A stretch of DNA of 64,000 bases from Bradyrhizobium sp. BR 10289 (lineage in GTDB: Bacteria > Pseudomonadota > Alphaproteobacteria > Rhizobiales > Xanthobacteraceae). The number at the start of each line of letters is the position of its first letter. Position 1 is the first letter of the stretch. The stretch spans positions 1-64,000 of the forward strand of contig NZ_JACOFR010000024.1 in assembly GCF_019455385.1 (NCBI RefSeq). The letters are read 5' to 3'. Positions 46,381 to 54,895 of the stretch are shown here, piece by piece. The notes below the pieces were generated by a model that saw only the letters and a list, made by a program, of their open reading frames with translations, was not told the DNA's origin and made no database searches. Position numbers and translations under genes: made by a program.

Positions 46381-47127
46381 ATGCTGCGAGGATCGAATGT
46401 GACCAGGCCGACTGCGCGCAAGCGACTCTCTGCCCCGGCTTCTGCGCGCAAGACCGCCGCGCCGGCACGTTCCCGTTCCGAGGGCAGTGTCACCGAGGCG
46501 ACCTATCGTAGGCTTCTCGACCTGATCGAGCAGCGGCAACTCGCGCCGGGCGAGGTGATCGAGGAGCGTCGCCTGGCGCTGCGGCTCAAGGTGTCACGGA
46601 CGCCCCTGCGTGCGGGCATCAGCCGCCTGCTCGGTGAGGGCAGGCTGGAGCAGCTTTCCAACGGCTCGGTCATCGTGCGCAACATCGGAATCGCCGAGCT
46701 GCTCGAGCTGATCCATTTGCGCCTGATTCTCGAGAGCGAAGCCGCCGCGCTCGCGGCGACCCGCATCGGCCTGGATGTCCTGCAGCCGATCAAGGCCAAT
46801 TTGGAGAAGATCCTCGCGACCGCCGAGATCACCAAGGCCAGGCATTGGACGCTGGATGACGAAATCCACGATCAGATCGCCGGCCATTGCGGCAATCGGT
46901 CCCTGGCCGTGCTGATCGGCGAGACCCGCCGCAAGATCAGGATGTGCAACGTGGAGCGACGTCCCGAGCGACTCTTGCCGGCCTGTCGCGAGCATCTCGC
47001 CATCGTCGATGCCATCATCAAGCGCGACGCGGCGGTGGCGCGCCATGCCATGATTCAGCATCTCACCAACGTCCGCCAGGGTATGCTGGAAACCTTCGGT
47101 ATCTTCCTGCCGGATAGCCACGGCTGA
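46381..47127 (+). CDS. GntR-family regulator (FadR/FCD subfamily)
   Basis: A 248-residue regulator. The winged HTH is in YRRLLDLIEQRQLAPGEVIE and RLALRLKVSRTPLRAGISRL; the C-terminal FCD domain has HLRLILESEAAALAATRIGL, DDEIHDQIAGHCGNRSL and REHLAIVDAIIKRDAAVARH (metal-binding His). The N-terminal 35 residues are basic and low in complexity. The start is uncertain: ATG 46381 is used, but GTG 46399 has GAGGA correctly spaced. It probably controls the catabolic run that begins at 47336. Confidence 0.9.
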   Translation: MLRGSNVTRPTARKRLSAPASARKTAAPARSRSEGSVTEATYRRLLDLIEQRQLAPGEVIEERRLALRLKVSRTPLRAGISRLLGEGRLEQLSNGSVIVRNIGIAELLELIHLRLILESEAAALAATRIGLDVLQPIKANLEKILATAEITKARHWTLDDEIHDQIAGHCGNRSLAVLIGETRRKIRMCNVERRPERLLPACREHLAIVDAIIKRDAAVARHAMIQHLTNVRQGMLETFGIFLPDSHG

Positions 47128-47261
47128 TCGCCGCTGCGGCAACGGAATTCACGGGCGACCGCACAGCGACGGAGCAATCTGCTCAAATTTTTGCCGGCTT
47201 TCGCCGCGCATGTATTCATGGGTCGCGGTGGCTGCGCTTGACACGGCAGATCGTCCGGGCT

Positions 47262-47279
47262 CCAATGGTATACCACTGG
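47262..47279. promoter_or_regulatory. Palindrome, candidate GntR operator
   Basis: CCAATGGTATACCACTGG has a perfect TGGTATACCA centre and 8 of 9 arm positions pair. The GTATAC core fits FadR/GntR-type sites. It lies between the gntR-family gene and the ureidoglycolate lyase gene, 57 bases before the latter. Confidence 0.5.
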
Positions 47280-47335
47280 AATAACACAGAAGCCGATCGC
47301 CTGATGTGTGTCCTTGCCGGGGATCTTGATTTTCG

Positions 47336-47842
47336 ATGATGGGCTCGCCTTCCTATACGATTTCGGTCGAGCCGTTGTCCGCGGCCGCGTTTGCCCCTTT
47401 CGGCGACGTGGCGTCGCGGCCGACCGGGGAGCGGCGGCGCTACCTGCCGACGATGCTGGACCATGCCGACGAAGCGCGATCGTTCTCGTTCTGGATCAGC
47501 GGCGCGGCCGCGCTCGGGCGCCTGCCGCTGCGGGCGACCAAGCTGGAGCGGCATCCGTATTCGGCTCAGACATTTGTCCCGCTCGGCTCGGCGCGCTACC
47601 TTGCGCTGGTCTGTGGCACGCATGCCGGCGGCGAGCCCGACCTGACGACGCTGAGAGGATTTGTCGCCGGTCCCGAACACATCGTCACCTATGCGCGCAA
47701 TGTCTGGCATCATCCGATGACGGTGCTCGACGCGCCCATGGAATTCGCGGTGGCGATGGGCGTGACGGGTCGGCAGGATGACGACGTCTTTGTCGATCTC
47801 GATGCCGAAGTGACGATCGTGATGCCGGCATCGACATTCTGA
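47336..47842 (+). CDS. Ureidoglycolate lyase-type protein
   Basis: A 168-residue AllA-type protein: ISVEPLSAAAFAPFGDVASR, RHPYSAQTFVPLGSARYLAL and YARNVWHHPMTVLDAPMEFA (the His pair typical of the cupin-like metal site). The family splits ureidoglycolate to glyoxylate and urea. Start codons at 47336 and 47339 are equivalent. It begins a seven-gene plus-strand run ending at 53610, with puuE as next gene. Confidence 0.85.
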   Translation: MMGSPSYTISVEPLSAAAFAPFGDVASRPTGERRRYLPTMLDHADEARSFSFWISGAAALGRLPLRATKLERHPYSAQTFVPLGSARYLALVCGTHAGGEPDLTTLRGFVAGPEHIVTYARNVWHHPMTVLDAPMEFAVAMGVTGRQDDDVFVDLDAEVTIVMPASTF

Positions 47843-47854
47843 GGGGCGACCGTC

Positions 47855-48772
47855 ATGACCGTGCAGAGTTCTCATGACCGCGATTTCGTCGGCTATGGAC
47901 GCAATCCTCCGGATCCGAAATGGCCTGATGGTGCGCGGATCGCGCTGAACATCTGCATTAACTATGAAGAGGGCTCCGAGGCCTCGTGGGCCGATGGCGA
48001 CGGTTTCACCGAGACGGCGCTGACCGAGGGTGGCGGCGGCTTCGAGGGGCGGGACCTCGCGGCGGAGTCGATGTTCGAATATGGCAGCCGGGTCGGCTTC
48101 TGGCGGCTGGTCCGGCTGCTGGCCGAGCGGAGTATGACGGCGACGGTGATGGGATGTGCGCTTGCGCTGGAGCGCAATCCGGAGGCGACCGCAGCCATCC
48201 GCGAGCTCGGATACGACGTATGCGCGCATGGCTGGCGCTGGGAGCGGCATCAGCATCTCGGCGAGGATGAGGAGCGCGAGCGCATCCGCAAGACCGTGGC
48301 AAGCCTGACGCGGACGATCGGCGAGCGGCCGCTCGGATGGTATTGCCGATATGGCGCCGGCGTGAACACCCGCCGGCTCGTCGTCGAGGAGGGCGGCTTC
48401 CTCTACGATTCCGACGCCTATAATGACGAGTTGCCATATTGGACGACCGTCTCGGGCAAGCCGCATCTGGTCGTGCCCTATGGCCTCGTCAACAACGACG
48501 CCAAGTTCATGCGAGGCGCGATGGCGACCGCGGACGATTTCTTCGCCTATCTCAAAGACTCCTTCGACATGCTCCATGCGGAGGGCGCGACCGCGCCGAA
48601 GATGATGTCGGTCGGCCTGCACACAAGGATCGCCGGCCATCCAGGCCGGGCCGCGGGCCTTGCGCGTTTTCTCGATCATGTCGCCACCCGCGATGCGGTG
48701 TGGGTCTGCCGGCGCGCGGACATTGCCCGGCACTGGATCGCCACCCATCCCGCACAAACTGGACAGTCGTGA
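47855..48772 (+). CDS. Polysaccharide deacetylase-fold allantoinase (PuuE-like)
   Basis: A 305-residue NodB-fold hydrolase: RDFVGYGRNPPDPKWPDGAR, NICINYEEGSEASWADGD, YDVCAHGWRWERHQHLGEDE and WYCRYGAGVNTRRLVVEEGG. PuuE opens allantoin to allantoate. With ureidoglycolate lyase it suggests use of purine or ureide nitrogen. The substrate is inferred from family and pairing. Confidence 0.85.
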   Translation: MTVQSSHDRDFVGYGRNPPDPKWPDGARIALNICINYEEGSEASWADGDGFTETALTEGGGGFEGRDLAAESMFEYGSRVGFWRLVRLLAERSMTATVMGCALALERNPEATAAIRELGYDVCAHGWRWERHQHLGEDEERERIRKTVASLTRTIGERPLGWYCRYGAGVNTRRLVVEEGGFLYDSDAYNDELPYWTTVSGKPHLVVPYGLVNNDAKFMRGAMATADDFFAYLKDSFDMLHAEGATAPKMMSVGLHTRIAGHPGRAAGLARFLDHVATRDAVWVCRRADIARHWIATHPAQTGQS

Positions 48773-48792
48773 CCCATGGAAGGACGAGACCA

Positions 48793-49659
48793 ATGACGCT
48801 CCGATCAAAGCTTGTTGCAATCGCACTGGTCCTCGCGGGGGCGCAGGTTGCAATCCGGGCGAGTGCCCAGGAGGCGGATCATCCTTCCGACAAGCCGCTG
48901 GTGGTCGCGTCCGACTTCGGCGTCGCGCCCTGGATGGTGCGGGGCACCGGCGGACCCGAGGGCTTTGGCGCCGATCTGATCAACGAAATCGGCAAGGAGC
49001 TCGGCCGGCCGAAGGTCGAGATCGTGGATATCAATTTCTCCGGGCTGTTTGCGGCTTTGTTCGCCAAGCGGGTCGAGTTCCTGGTCAATCCGCTGAACCT
49101 GACGGCCGAGCGCTCCGAGCGGATGCTCTATACCGAGCCGCTGTTCACGACCGGAAACGGCTTTCTCGTTCGCGCCGCCGACGAGATGAAGGGCTTTGAG
49201 GATCTCAAGGGCAAGAGCGTCGCGGTGAACAGGGGCACCATCTCCGACACCTGGGCAACCGCGAATGCCGAGAAATACGGGTTCGAGGTGCAGCGCTACG
49301 ACACGTTTCCGGACAGCGTGCAGGCCGTTCTGACGCGGCGCGCCTTCTCGGCGCTGAACGAAATCCCGACCACCGTCTACGCCGCCAGCCAGAACAAGGC
49401 GATCAAGGTCGGCTACAAGGATTTCAGCGGCCGCAACTTTGCATATGCGTTTCGTCTGGAAGACGCCGAGTACCGCAACAAGGTCGAGAACGTCATCGAA
49501 TGCATGAAGCTCGACGGACGGCTGCGCAAGCTGCACGAGAAGTGGTACGGCGCGACACCCGATGCAGGCTCGGCGATCGAGACAGTGTTTTTCGGCTATG
49601 GCCCTCCCGGCTTCAAGGGATTCGAGCCCACCGCCCACGTTCCGGCCTGCAAGACATAA
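48793..49659 (+). CDS. ABC transporter substrate-binding protein, polar amino-acid type
   Basis: A 288-residue periplasmic protein with a signal peptide (LRSKLVAIALVLAGAQVAIR, cleavage after ASA). The mature domain has GGPEGFGADLINEIGKELGR, FLVNPLNLTAERSERMLYTE and FEDLKGKSVAVNRGTISDTW, the family 3 pattern. Two permeases follow and the ATPase is at 52855. The ligand is unknown; an amino acid or ureide is likely from the neighbours. Confidence 0.9.
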   Translation: MTLRSKLVAIALVLAGAQVAIRASAQEADHPSDKPLVVASDFGVAPWMVRGTGGPEGFGADLINEIGKELGRPKVEIVDINFSGLFAALFAKRVEFLVNPLNLTAERSERMLYTEPLFTTGNGFLVRAADEMKGFEDLKGKSVAVNRGTISDTWATANAEKYGFEVQRYDTFPDSVQAVLTRRAFSALNEIPTTVYAASQNKAIKVGYKDFSGRNFAYAFRLEDAEYRNKVENVIECMKLDGRLRKLHEKWYGATPDAGSAIETVFFGYGPPGFKGFEPTAHVPACKT

Positions 49660-49714
49660 GGCCGACATGACAGCCGGACCGCATGGCGGTCCGGCCACCG
49701 CGTGATGGCAGCCG

Positions 49715-50386
49715 ATGGACCGCATTCTCGAATATTATTTCAACCCCAAAGTCATCGCGCAGGCACTCCCGCAGGTGCTGGCGGGCTTCCACGTCACAGT
49801 CGCGGTGGCGCTGCTGATCATCGTGTTTGGCGTTGCGACCGGGTTGCTGCTGGCCCTGCTGCGCTGCGCCAATTTGCGGCTCCTGAACGCGCTGATCGTC
49901 GTTTACGTGGACCTGCTGCGGACGCTGCCGCAGCTCGTCATCATCGTGTTCATCTATTTCGGCCTGCCCTATGTCGGCCTCACGCTGTCGCCGTTCGTGA
50001 CCACGGTGCTGTCGCTCGCCATGGTGCTCTCGGCGTTCAGTAGCGAAATCTTCTGGTCCGCCATCATGGCGGTGCCGCGCGGGCAGTGGGATGCGGCCGG
50101 CGCGCTGGGCTTCGGTCCGGTGCGCACGCTCTTGCAGATCATCTTGCCGCAGGCGGTCCGGCTGTCGGTCCCGCTGCTGACCAACCGGGCGATCTCGATC
50201 AGCAAGGGCACCGCGCTCGGCACCGCGGTGTCGCTGCCGGAGACGCTGGGCCAGGCCCAGAGCGTGACCGCGATCGTCGCCAATCCTTCGCCGCTGACGC
50301 TCGCGGCGGCTTTCTACGTGATGTTCTTCCTGCCGCTCGTGGTCGCGAGCCGCTGGATCGAGCGGCGCTCCGCACGGGGACGATGA
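49715..50386 (+). CDS. Polar amino-acid ABC transporter permease 1
   Basis: A 223-residue HisM/HisQ-type permease with about five membrane segments and the EAA-loop GQWDAAGALGFGPVRTLLQI ILPQA region. It forms the channel with the next gene, which starts 7 bases later. Confidence 0.92.
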   Translation: MDRILEYYFNPKVIAQALPQVLAGFHVTVAVALLIIVFGVATGLLLALLRCANLRLLNALIVVYVDLLRTLPQLVIIVFIYFGLPYVGLTLSPFVTTVLSLAMVLSAFSSEIFWSAIMAVPRGQWDAAGALGFGPVRTLLQIILPQAVRLSVPLLTNRAISISKGTALGTAVSLPETLGQAQSVTAIVANPSPLTLAAAFYVMFFLPLVVASRWIERRSARGR

Positions 50387-50393
50387 GGGCACC

Positions 50394-51065
50394 ATGCAGG
50401 CGCTGCTGGACAATTTCGCGGATATGGACGCCCTGATGCGGGTGTATCCGCTGCTGCTGCAGGGGCTGCTCTACACTTTGATGCTGGCTGTGGTGACACT
50501 GCCGCTCGGCCTGCTGCTCGGGCTTGCGATCGCCGTGGTCTACAGCTTTCACCATCGCTGGCTGAATATCGCGCTTCTCGTCTACATCGATCTCTTTCGC
50601 GCGTTTCCGGTGGTGGTGCTGCTGATCCTGGTGTTCTACGGCCTGCCCTTTCTGGGCCTGACGCTGGGGGGATTTGCCGCGGCCGTGCTCGCGCTCGTGC
50701 TGAACAATTCCGGGTACTATGGCGAGATCTTTCGTGCCGGCATCGAATCGGTGCCGCGCGGCCAGTACGAGGCGGCGGGCGCCCTCGGTTTCAAGCCGCT
50801 GCACCTGGTGGTCTACATCGTGCTGCCGCAGGCGGTCCGCAACGTGCTGGCGCCGCTGGCGAGCAATTCGCTGGAGCTGATCAAGTCTACGTCGATCGGT
50901 GCACTCGTGGCGCTGCCGGAACTGCTGCGTTCGGCGCGCGTCGCCCAGGAGCAGACCTACAACCCGACGCCGCTGATGGCGGCCGCGGTGATCTTCTTCG
51001 TGTTGCTGTATCCCATCGCGCGTTGGGTGGCGCGCCTGGAACGGCAGGCTCTGGCGGCAAGGTAG
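50394..51065 (+). CDS. Polar amino-acid ABC transporter permease 2
   Basis: A 223-residue permease: LLQGLLYTLMLAVVTLPLGL, YIDLFRAFPVVVLLILVFYG and PRGQYEAAGALGFKPLHLVV. It is homologous to the previous gene and 3 bases before the epimerase-like gene. Confidence 0.92.
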   Translation: MQALLDNFADMDALMRVYPLLLQGLLYTLMLAVVTLPLGLLLGLAIAVVYSFHHRWLNIALLVYIDLFRAFPVVVLLILVFYGLPFLGLTLGGFAAAVLALVLNNSGYYGEIFRAGIESVPRGQYEAAGALGFKPLHLVVYIVLPQAVRNVLAPLASNSLELIKSTSIGALVALPELLRSARVAQEQTYNPTPLMAAAVIFFVLLYPIARWVARLERQALAAR

Positions 51066-51068
51066 GGC

Positions 51069-52064
51069 ATGGCCATCCTGATCACGGGCGGTGCCGGGTT
51101 CATCGGGCTTGCGCTGGCCGAGCATTTTCTGGCCGCGGGCCGGCCGGTGCTGCTGTTTGATCTCGCTGCACCGCCGGCGGACGTCATGGCGCGGCCTGAG
51201 CTCACCGGTGCCCGCTGCATGATCGGCGACGTCAGGCGCGGCTCCGATATCGATGCGGCGCTTGCGACCATGCCGATCGAGCTCGTGGTTCACGCGGCGG
51301 CAGTGACGCCGAACGAACAGCGTGAACGCAGCGATGCGCGCGGGATCATCGATGTCAATATCGGCGGCACCGTCAACCTGATGGAGCGCGCCGTCGCGCG
51401 TGGCGGCATCCGGCGCATCGTCGTGGTGAGCTCGGTTGCTGTGTACGGCTTCTCCCCACCGGCGCCGTCGGGTTTTTTCGAGGAAGGCACCAGCCATCCG
51501 GCGCCTGCGGCGCTCTATGGCATCAGCAAGCTTGCGGCGGAGCAGGCGGCGTTGAGGATTGCGCATCTTCACAATTGCGATGCGCGGATCGTCCGGCTCG
51601 GCCCGGTCTATGGACGCTGGGAGCTGCCGACTTCCGTGCGCGATGCACTCAGCCCGCACCATCAGGTCCTGCAAGCACTGCAGAACGGCAAGGAGGCGAT
51701 CCTGCCGCGCCCCATGCGCGCCGACTGGATCTATTCGCGCGACGCGGCCGCCGGGATAGAAGCGGTCGCTATGGCGGCAGCGCTTGATCATGCGATCTAC
51801 CATGTCGGCGGCGGCACGCTGTCCGACCTGCCGGACTGGTGCCGCACGCTGGCGAGCCGGTATCCGGATTTTCGCTGGCGTTGCGCCGAGCCGGGTGAGG
51901 CACCCAGCATCGTCTACAATCTGCCGGCCGATCGCGCGCCACTGAGCATCGCGCGTCTGGTGCGCGATACCGGATTCGATCCGGCCTACCCGGTGAGCGT
52001 CGCTGCCGCGGATTATTTGGCCTGGGCGAAGATCGATTGCCCGGCATCGGGAGGCGTGTCATGA
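51069..52064 (+). CDS. NAD-dependent epimerase/dehydratase-like protein (extended SDR)
   Basis: A 331-residue extended SDR: ILITGGAGFIGLALAEHFLA (TGxxGxxG), SSVAVYGFS, ALYGISKLAAEQAALR (YxxxK) and RLGPVYGRWE. The substrate is unknown. It overlaps the next SDR gene by 4 bases, so the two enzymes probably act in one pathway, on whatever the ABC transporter imports. Confidence 0.88.
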   Translation: MAILITGGAGFIGLALAEHFLAAGRPVLLFDLAAPPADVMARPELTGARCMIGDVRRGSDIDAALATMPIELVVHAAAVTPNEQRERSDARGIIDVNIGGTVNLMERAVARGGIRRIVVVSSVAVYGFSPPAPSGFFEEGTSHPAPAALYGISKLAAEQAALRIAHLHNCDARIVRLGPVYGRWELPTSVRDALSPHHQVLQALQNGKEAILPRPMRADWIYSRDAAAGIEAVAMAAALDHAIYHVGGGTLSDLPDWCRTLASRYPDFRWRCAEPGEAPSIVYNLPADRAPLSIARLVRDTGFDPAYPVSVAAADYLAWAKIDCPASGGVS

Positions 52065-52837
52065 CGGGGCGGTTGCAGGGCAAGTCGATCGTGATCACGG
52101 GTGCCTCGTCCGGGATCGGACGCGCCATCGCATGCCGCTTCGCGGCCGAAGGTGCGCGTCTGGTGCTCGCCGACATCACCACCGAGGTTCGCGAGGGTGG
52201 TGTGCCGACCATCGAGCGGCTGCGGGCGGACGGGTACGAGGCGGAATTCATCCGCACCGACGTCTCATCCGAGGCCGATGCGGGCCAAGCCATTGCGCTG
52301 GCCGTGGAAAGGTTCGGCCGGCTCGATGGTCTCGTCAACAACGCCGCCATCGGCATCGGCAAGCCATTGCTCGAGACCAGTCTTGCGGAATGGAACCGGG
52401 CGTTTGCGGTGAACCTCACCGGTGTCTTCCTGATGAGCAAGGCGGCGGTTGCGGTGATGCTGGGGCAGGAGGCTCGCGACGGCGTTCGGGGTCGCATCGT
52501 CAACATCTCATCCCAGCACGGTATGATCGCCTGTCCGGAGGACATCGCCTACGGCACCTCGAAGGCGGGCGTTGTCTACATCACCCGGCAGATCGCGGCG
52601 GACTATGCCAGGGATCATATCGTCTGCAATGCCGTGGCGCCCGGCAAGATCGTGACCGGCAAGCCGGGTCGGGCCGCCGAGCCGCGCTGGATGGATTACT
52701 CCCGCAGCCGTACGCCGATGCCACGACTGGGCGTGCCCGAGGATGTGGCCAATGCGGCGCTGTTTCTGGCGTCCGACGATGCCACCTTCATCACCGGCGA
52801 GAACATTCTCGTCGACGGCGGCTGGATGGCCGCATGA
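52061..52837 (+). CDS. Short-chain dehydrogenase/reductase
   Basis: A 258-residue classical SDR: SIVITGASSGIGRAIACRFA (TGxxxGIG), LVNNAAIGIG (NNAG-like), NISSQHGM (active Ser region) and AYGTSKAGVVYITRQIAADY (YxxxK), and ENILVDGGWMAA at the end. The specific substrate is unknown. It overlaps both neighbours by 4 bases or has the ATGA junction. Confidence 0.92.
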   Translation: MTGRLQGKSIVITGASSGIGRAIACRFAAEGARLVLADITTEVREGGVPTIERLRADGYEAEFIRTDVSSEADAGQAIALAVERFGRLDGLVNNAAIGIGKPLLETSLAEWNRAFAVNLTGVFLMSKAAVAVMLGQEARDGVRGRIVNISSQHGMIACPEDIAYGTSKAGVVYITRQIAADYARDHIVCNAVAPGKIVTGKPGRAAEPRWMDYSRSRTPMPRLGVPEDVANAALFLASDDATFITGENILVDGGWMAA

Positions 52838-52854
52838 CAATCCCGGAGACATCG

Positions 52855-53610
52855 ATGATCCAGGACCCCGCGACCGCAGCGCCGGTGATCGACCTGCAAG
52901 GCGTCAGCAAATGGTACGGCGCGACCCGGGTGCTGAAGGGAATCGACTTTCGCGTGGCGCGGGGCGAGCGCGTGGTCGTGTGTGGGCCTTCGGGCTCGGG
53001 CAAGTCGACCATGATCCGCTGCATCAACCGGCTGGAGGACCATCGGGAGGGAAAGATCATCGTCAACGGGGTGGAGCTCGACCGCACCACCAGAAACGTC
53101 GACATGGTACGCCGCGACGTCGGGATGGTGTTCCAGCAGTTCAACCTGTTCCCGCACCTGACCGTGCTCCAGAACCTGATGATCGCGCCGGTCAAGATCC
53201 GCAAGGTCCCCAAGCCCGAAGCCGAGGCGACGGCACGTGAGCTTTTGGCGCGCGTGCGCATCGCCGAGCAGGCCGACAAATATCCGAGCCAGCTGTCGGG
53301 TGGACAGCAGCAGCGCGTCGCCATCGCGCGGGCACTCTGCATGAAGCCGAAGATCATGCTGTTCGACGAGCCGACATCCGCGCTCGATCCCGAGATGGTT
53401 CAGGAGGTCCTGGACGTGATGGTCTCGCTCGCGCGCGAAGGCATGACCATGGTGTGTGTGACGCACGAAATGGGATTTGCCCGCACCGTCGCCGACCGGG
53501 TGGTTTTCATGGATGCCGGCGTCATTATCGAGGAGGGTCTTCCTCACGAGTTCTTCTCGAATCCCAGGCACGACCGCACCCGCGCATTCCTGAAACAGAT
53601 CATGCATTAG
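52855..53610 (+). CDS. Polar amino-acid ABC transporter ATPase
   Basis: A 251-residue ATPase: GPSGSGKSTMIRCINRLE (Walker A and the INRLE typical of polar amino-acid transporters), VFQQFNLFPHLTVLQN, QLSGGQQQRVAIARALCM, MLFDEPTSALDPEMVQEVL and VTHEMGFAR. It completes the importer begun at 48793. GGAG precedes ATG 52855; ATG 52834, overlapping the SDR stop, is the alternative. Confidence 0.95.
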   Translation: MIQDPATAAPVIDLQGVSKWYGATRVLKGIDFRVARGERVVVCGPSGSGKSTMIRCINRLEDHREGKIIVNGVELDRTTRNVDMVRRDVGMVFQQFNLFPHLTVLQNLMIAPVKIRKVPKPEAEATARELLARVRIAEQADKYPSQLSGGQQQRVAIARALCMKPKIMLFDEPTSALDPEMVQEVLDVMVSLAREGMTMVCVTHEMGFARTVADRVVFMDAGVIIEEGLPHEFFSNPRHDRTRAFLKQIMH

Positions 53611-53646
53611 CGCGCTTCGAAGGAGGCCCTGGGCCGCATCGGGCGC

Positions 53647-54855
53647 ATGCCGCCTCCGACGCCATGCGAGTCGAGATCGTCCCGGGTTTTGTGTAAGAAG
53701 GCGGAACCGGTCTGCCAGCGGAGAGAACCGATTCCCCAACTCATATTCGGCCTGATCTATCTGCTGATCCTGACCCGCTTCCTGTGGCCGATTGATTTGC
53801 CGCTCTGGGTCAAGATCGCAGCGGCTGTGCTCGTACTGGTCGCGTTGCAGTTTCATCGGTGGAGCAAGCTCTCGTCGGGCTCGTTGTTTTCTCCCGAATT
53901 TCCGCGTCCGGTGGTCGCCCTTTTCAACTGGGCGTTCGGCGCGATCGTCCTCCTGGCGCTGCTCCTGCTGGCGCTCGACGCGGGGCTCTTGCTGGCCATC
54001 CCCTTCAAGGGTGGCATCGTGAGCGCGCCCGATGAAGTGCGTTACGCACTGGCTGCGCTGGCCGCAGTCTTGGCCGCCATCGGCGTCCAGCAGGCCATGC
54101 GGATTCCGCCGCTGAAAGACGTCGAAATCGGCATACACGGACTGCCGCCGCAATTCGACGGTTACGCCATTCTGCAATTGACCGATCTTCACATCAGCCG
54201 GTTGTTTCCCGCGTCCTGGGCACGCACCGTCGTCGCGCGATCGAACAAGCTCGGCGTTGACCTGATCGCGATCACGGGCGATCTGATCGACGGCACGCTC
54301 GACGCGCGCCGCGCCGACATCGAGCCGTTGCGGGATTTGAAGGCGACCGACGGCGTCTACGTGATCTCCGGCAATCACGAATACATCTTCGGCTATGACG
54401 GCTGGATGGCCCACTTCGCCGCGCTGGGCCTGCTCTCGCTCGAAAACAGGCATGTTGTTCTCGACCGCAATGGCGGCAAGCTGGTCATCGCGGGCATCAC
54501 CGACCGGGCCGGGCGCCATCGGGGACATCAGGTCCGCGACCTTCCCGCGGTCCTTGATGCCGCACCCAAAGGCGCCCCGGTCATCCTGCTCGACCACCAG
54601 CCGAGCGATGCGCGGCATGCCGCCAAACTCGGCGTCGCCCTGCAACTATCGGGACATACGCACGGCGGATTGATCGTAGGTGTAGACCGGCTGGCGGCAC
54701 CCGCGAACGCAGGCTACGTCTCCGGCCGGTACGACGTCGGCGGGATGACACTCTACGTGAATAACGGCACTGCGCTATGGCCGGGATTCGCGCTGCGGCT
54801 GGGGCGTCCGTCCGAATTGACGCGGATCACACTGCGTCAGGCGGAGGCCAGTTGA
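53647..54855 (+). CDS. Membrane-anchored metallophosphoesterase
   Basis: Up to 402 residues. Three to four N-terminal membrane segments (LIFGLIYLLILTRFLWPIDL, AAAVLVLVALQF, IVLLALLLLALDAGLLLAIP) are followed by a calcineurin-like phosphoesterase domain with LQLTDLHISR, AITGDLIDG, VISGNHEYIFGY and LQLSGHTHGGLIV, a complete metal-site set. The start is uncertain: the first 25 residues from ATG 53647 look non-coding, with the nearest AAGGAGG too far upstream, and true synthesis may begin at a non-ATG codon just before the first membrane segment. Confidence 0.85.
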   Translation: MPPPTPCESRSSRVLCKKAEPVCQRREPIPQLIFGLIYLLILTRFLWPIDLPLWVKIAAAVLVLVALQFHRWSKLSSGSLFSPEFPRPVVALFNWAFGAIVLLALLLLALDAGLLLAIPFKGGIVSAPDEVRYALAALAAVLAAIGVQQAMRIPPLKDVEIGIHGLPPQFDGYAILQLTDLHISRLFPASWARTVVARSNKLGVDLIAITGDLIDGTLDARRADIEPLRDLKATDGVYVISGNHEYIFGYDGWMAHFAALGLLSLENRHVVLDRNGGKLVIAGITDRAGRHRGHQVRDLPAVLDAAPKGAPVILLDHQPSDARHAAKLGVALQLSGHTHGGLIVGVDRLAAPANAGYVSGRYDVGGMTLYVNNGTALWPGFALRLGRPSELTRITLRQAEAS

Positions 54856-54895
54856 CCTTATCGCGCTTCCAAGAGAGCTACGAAAGTGACCGGAC

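Noticed and set aside
47238..47274. TTGACA with TATACC as a sigma-70 promoter before the ureidoglycolate lyase gene
   Set aside because: The spacing is 25 bases, too long; the TATACC is better explained as part of the palindrome.
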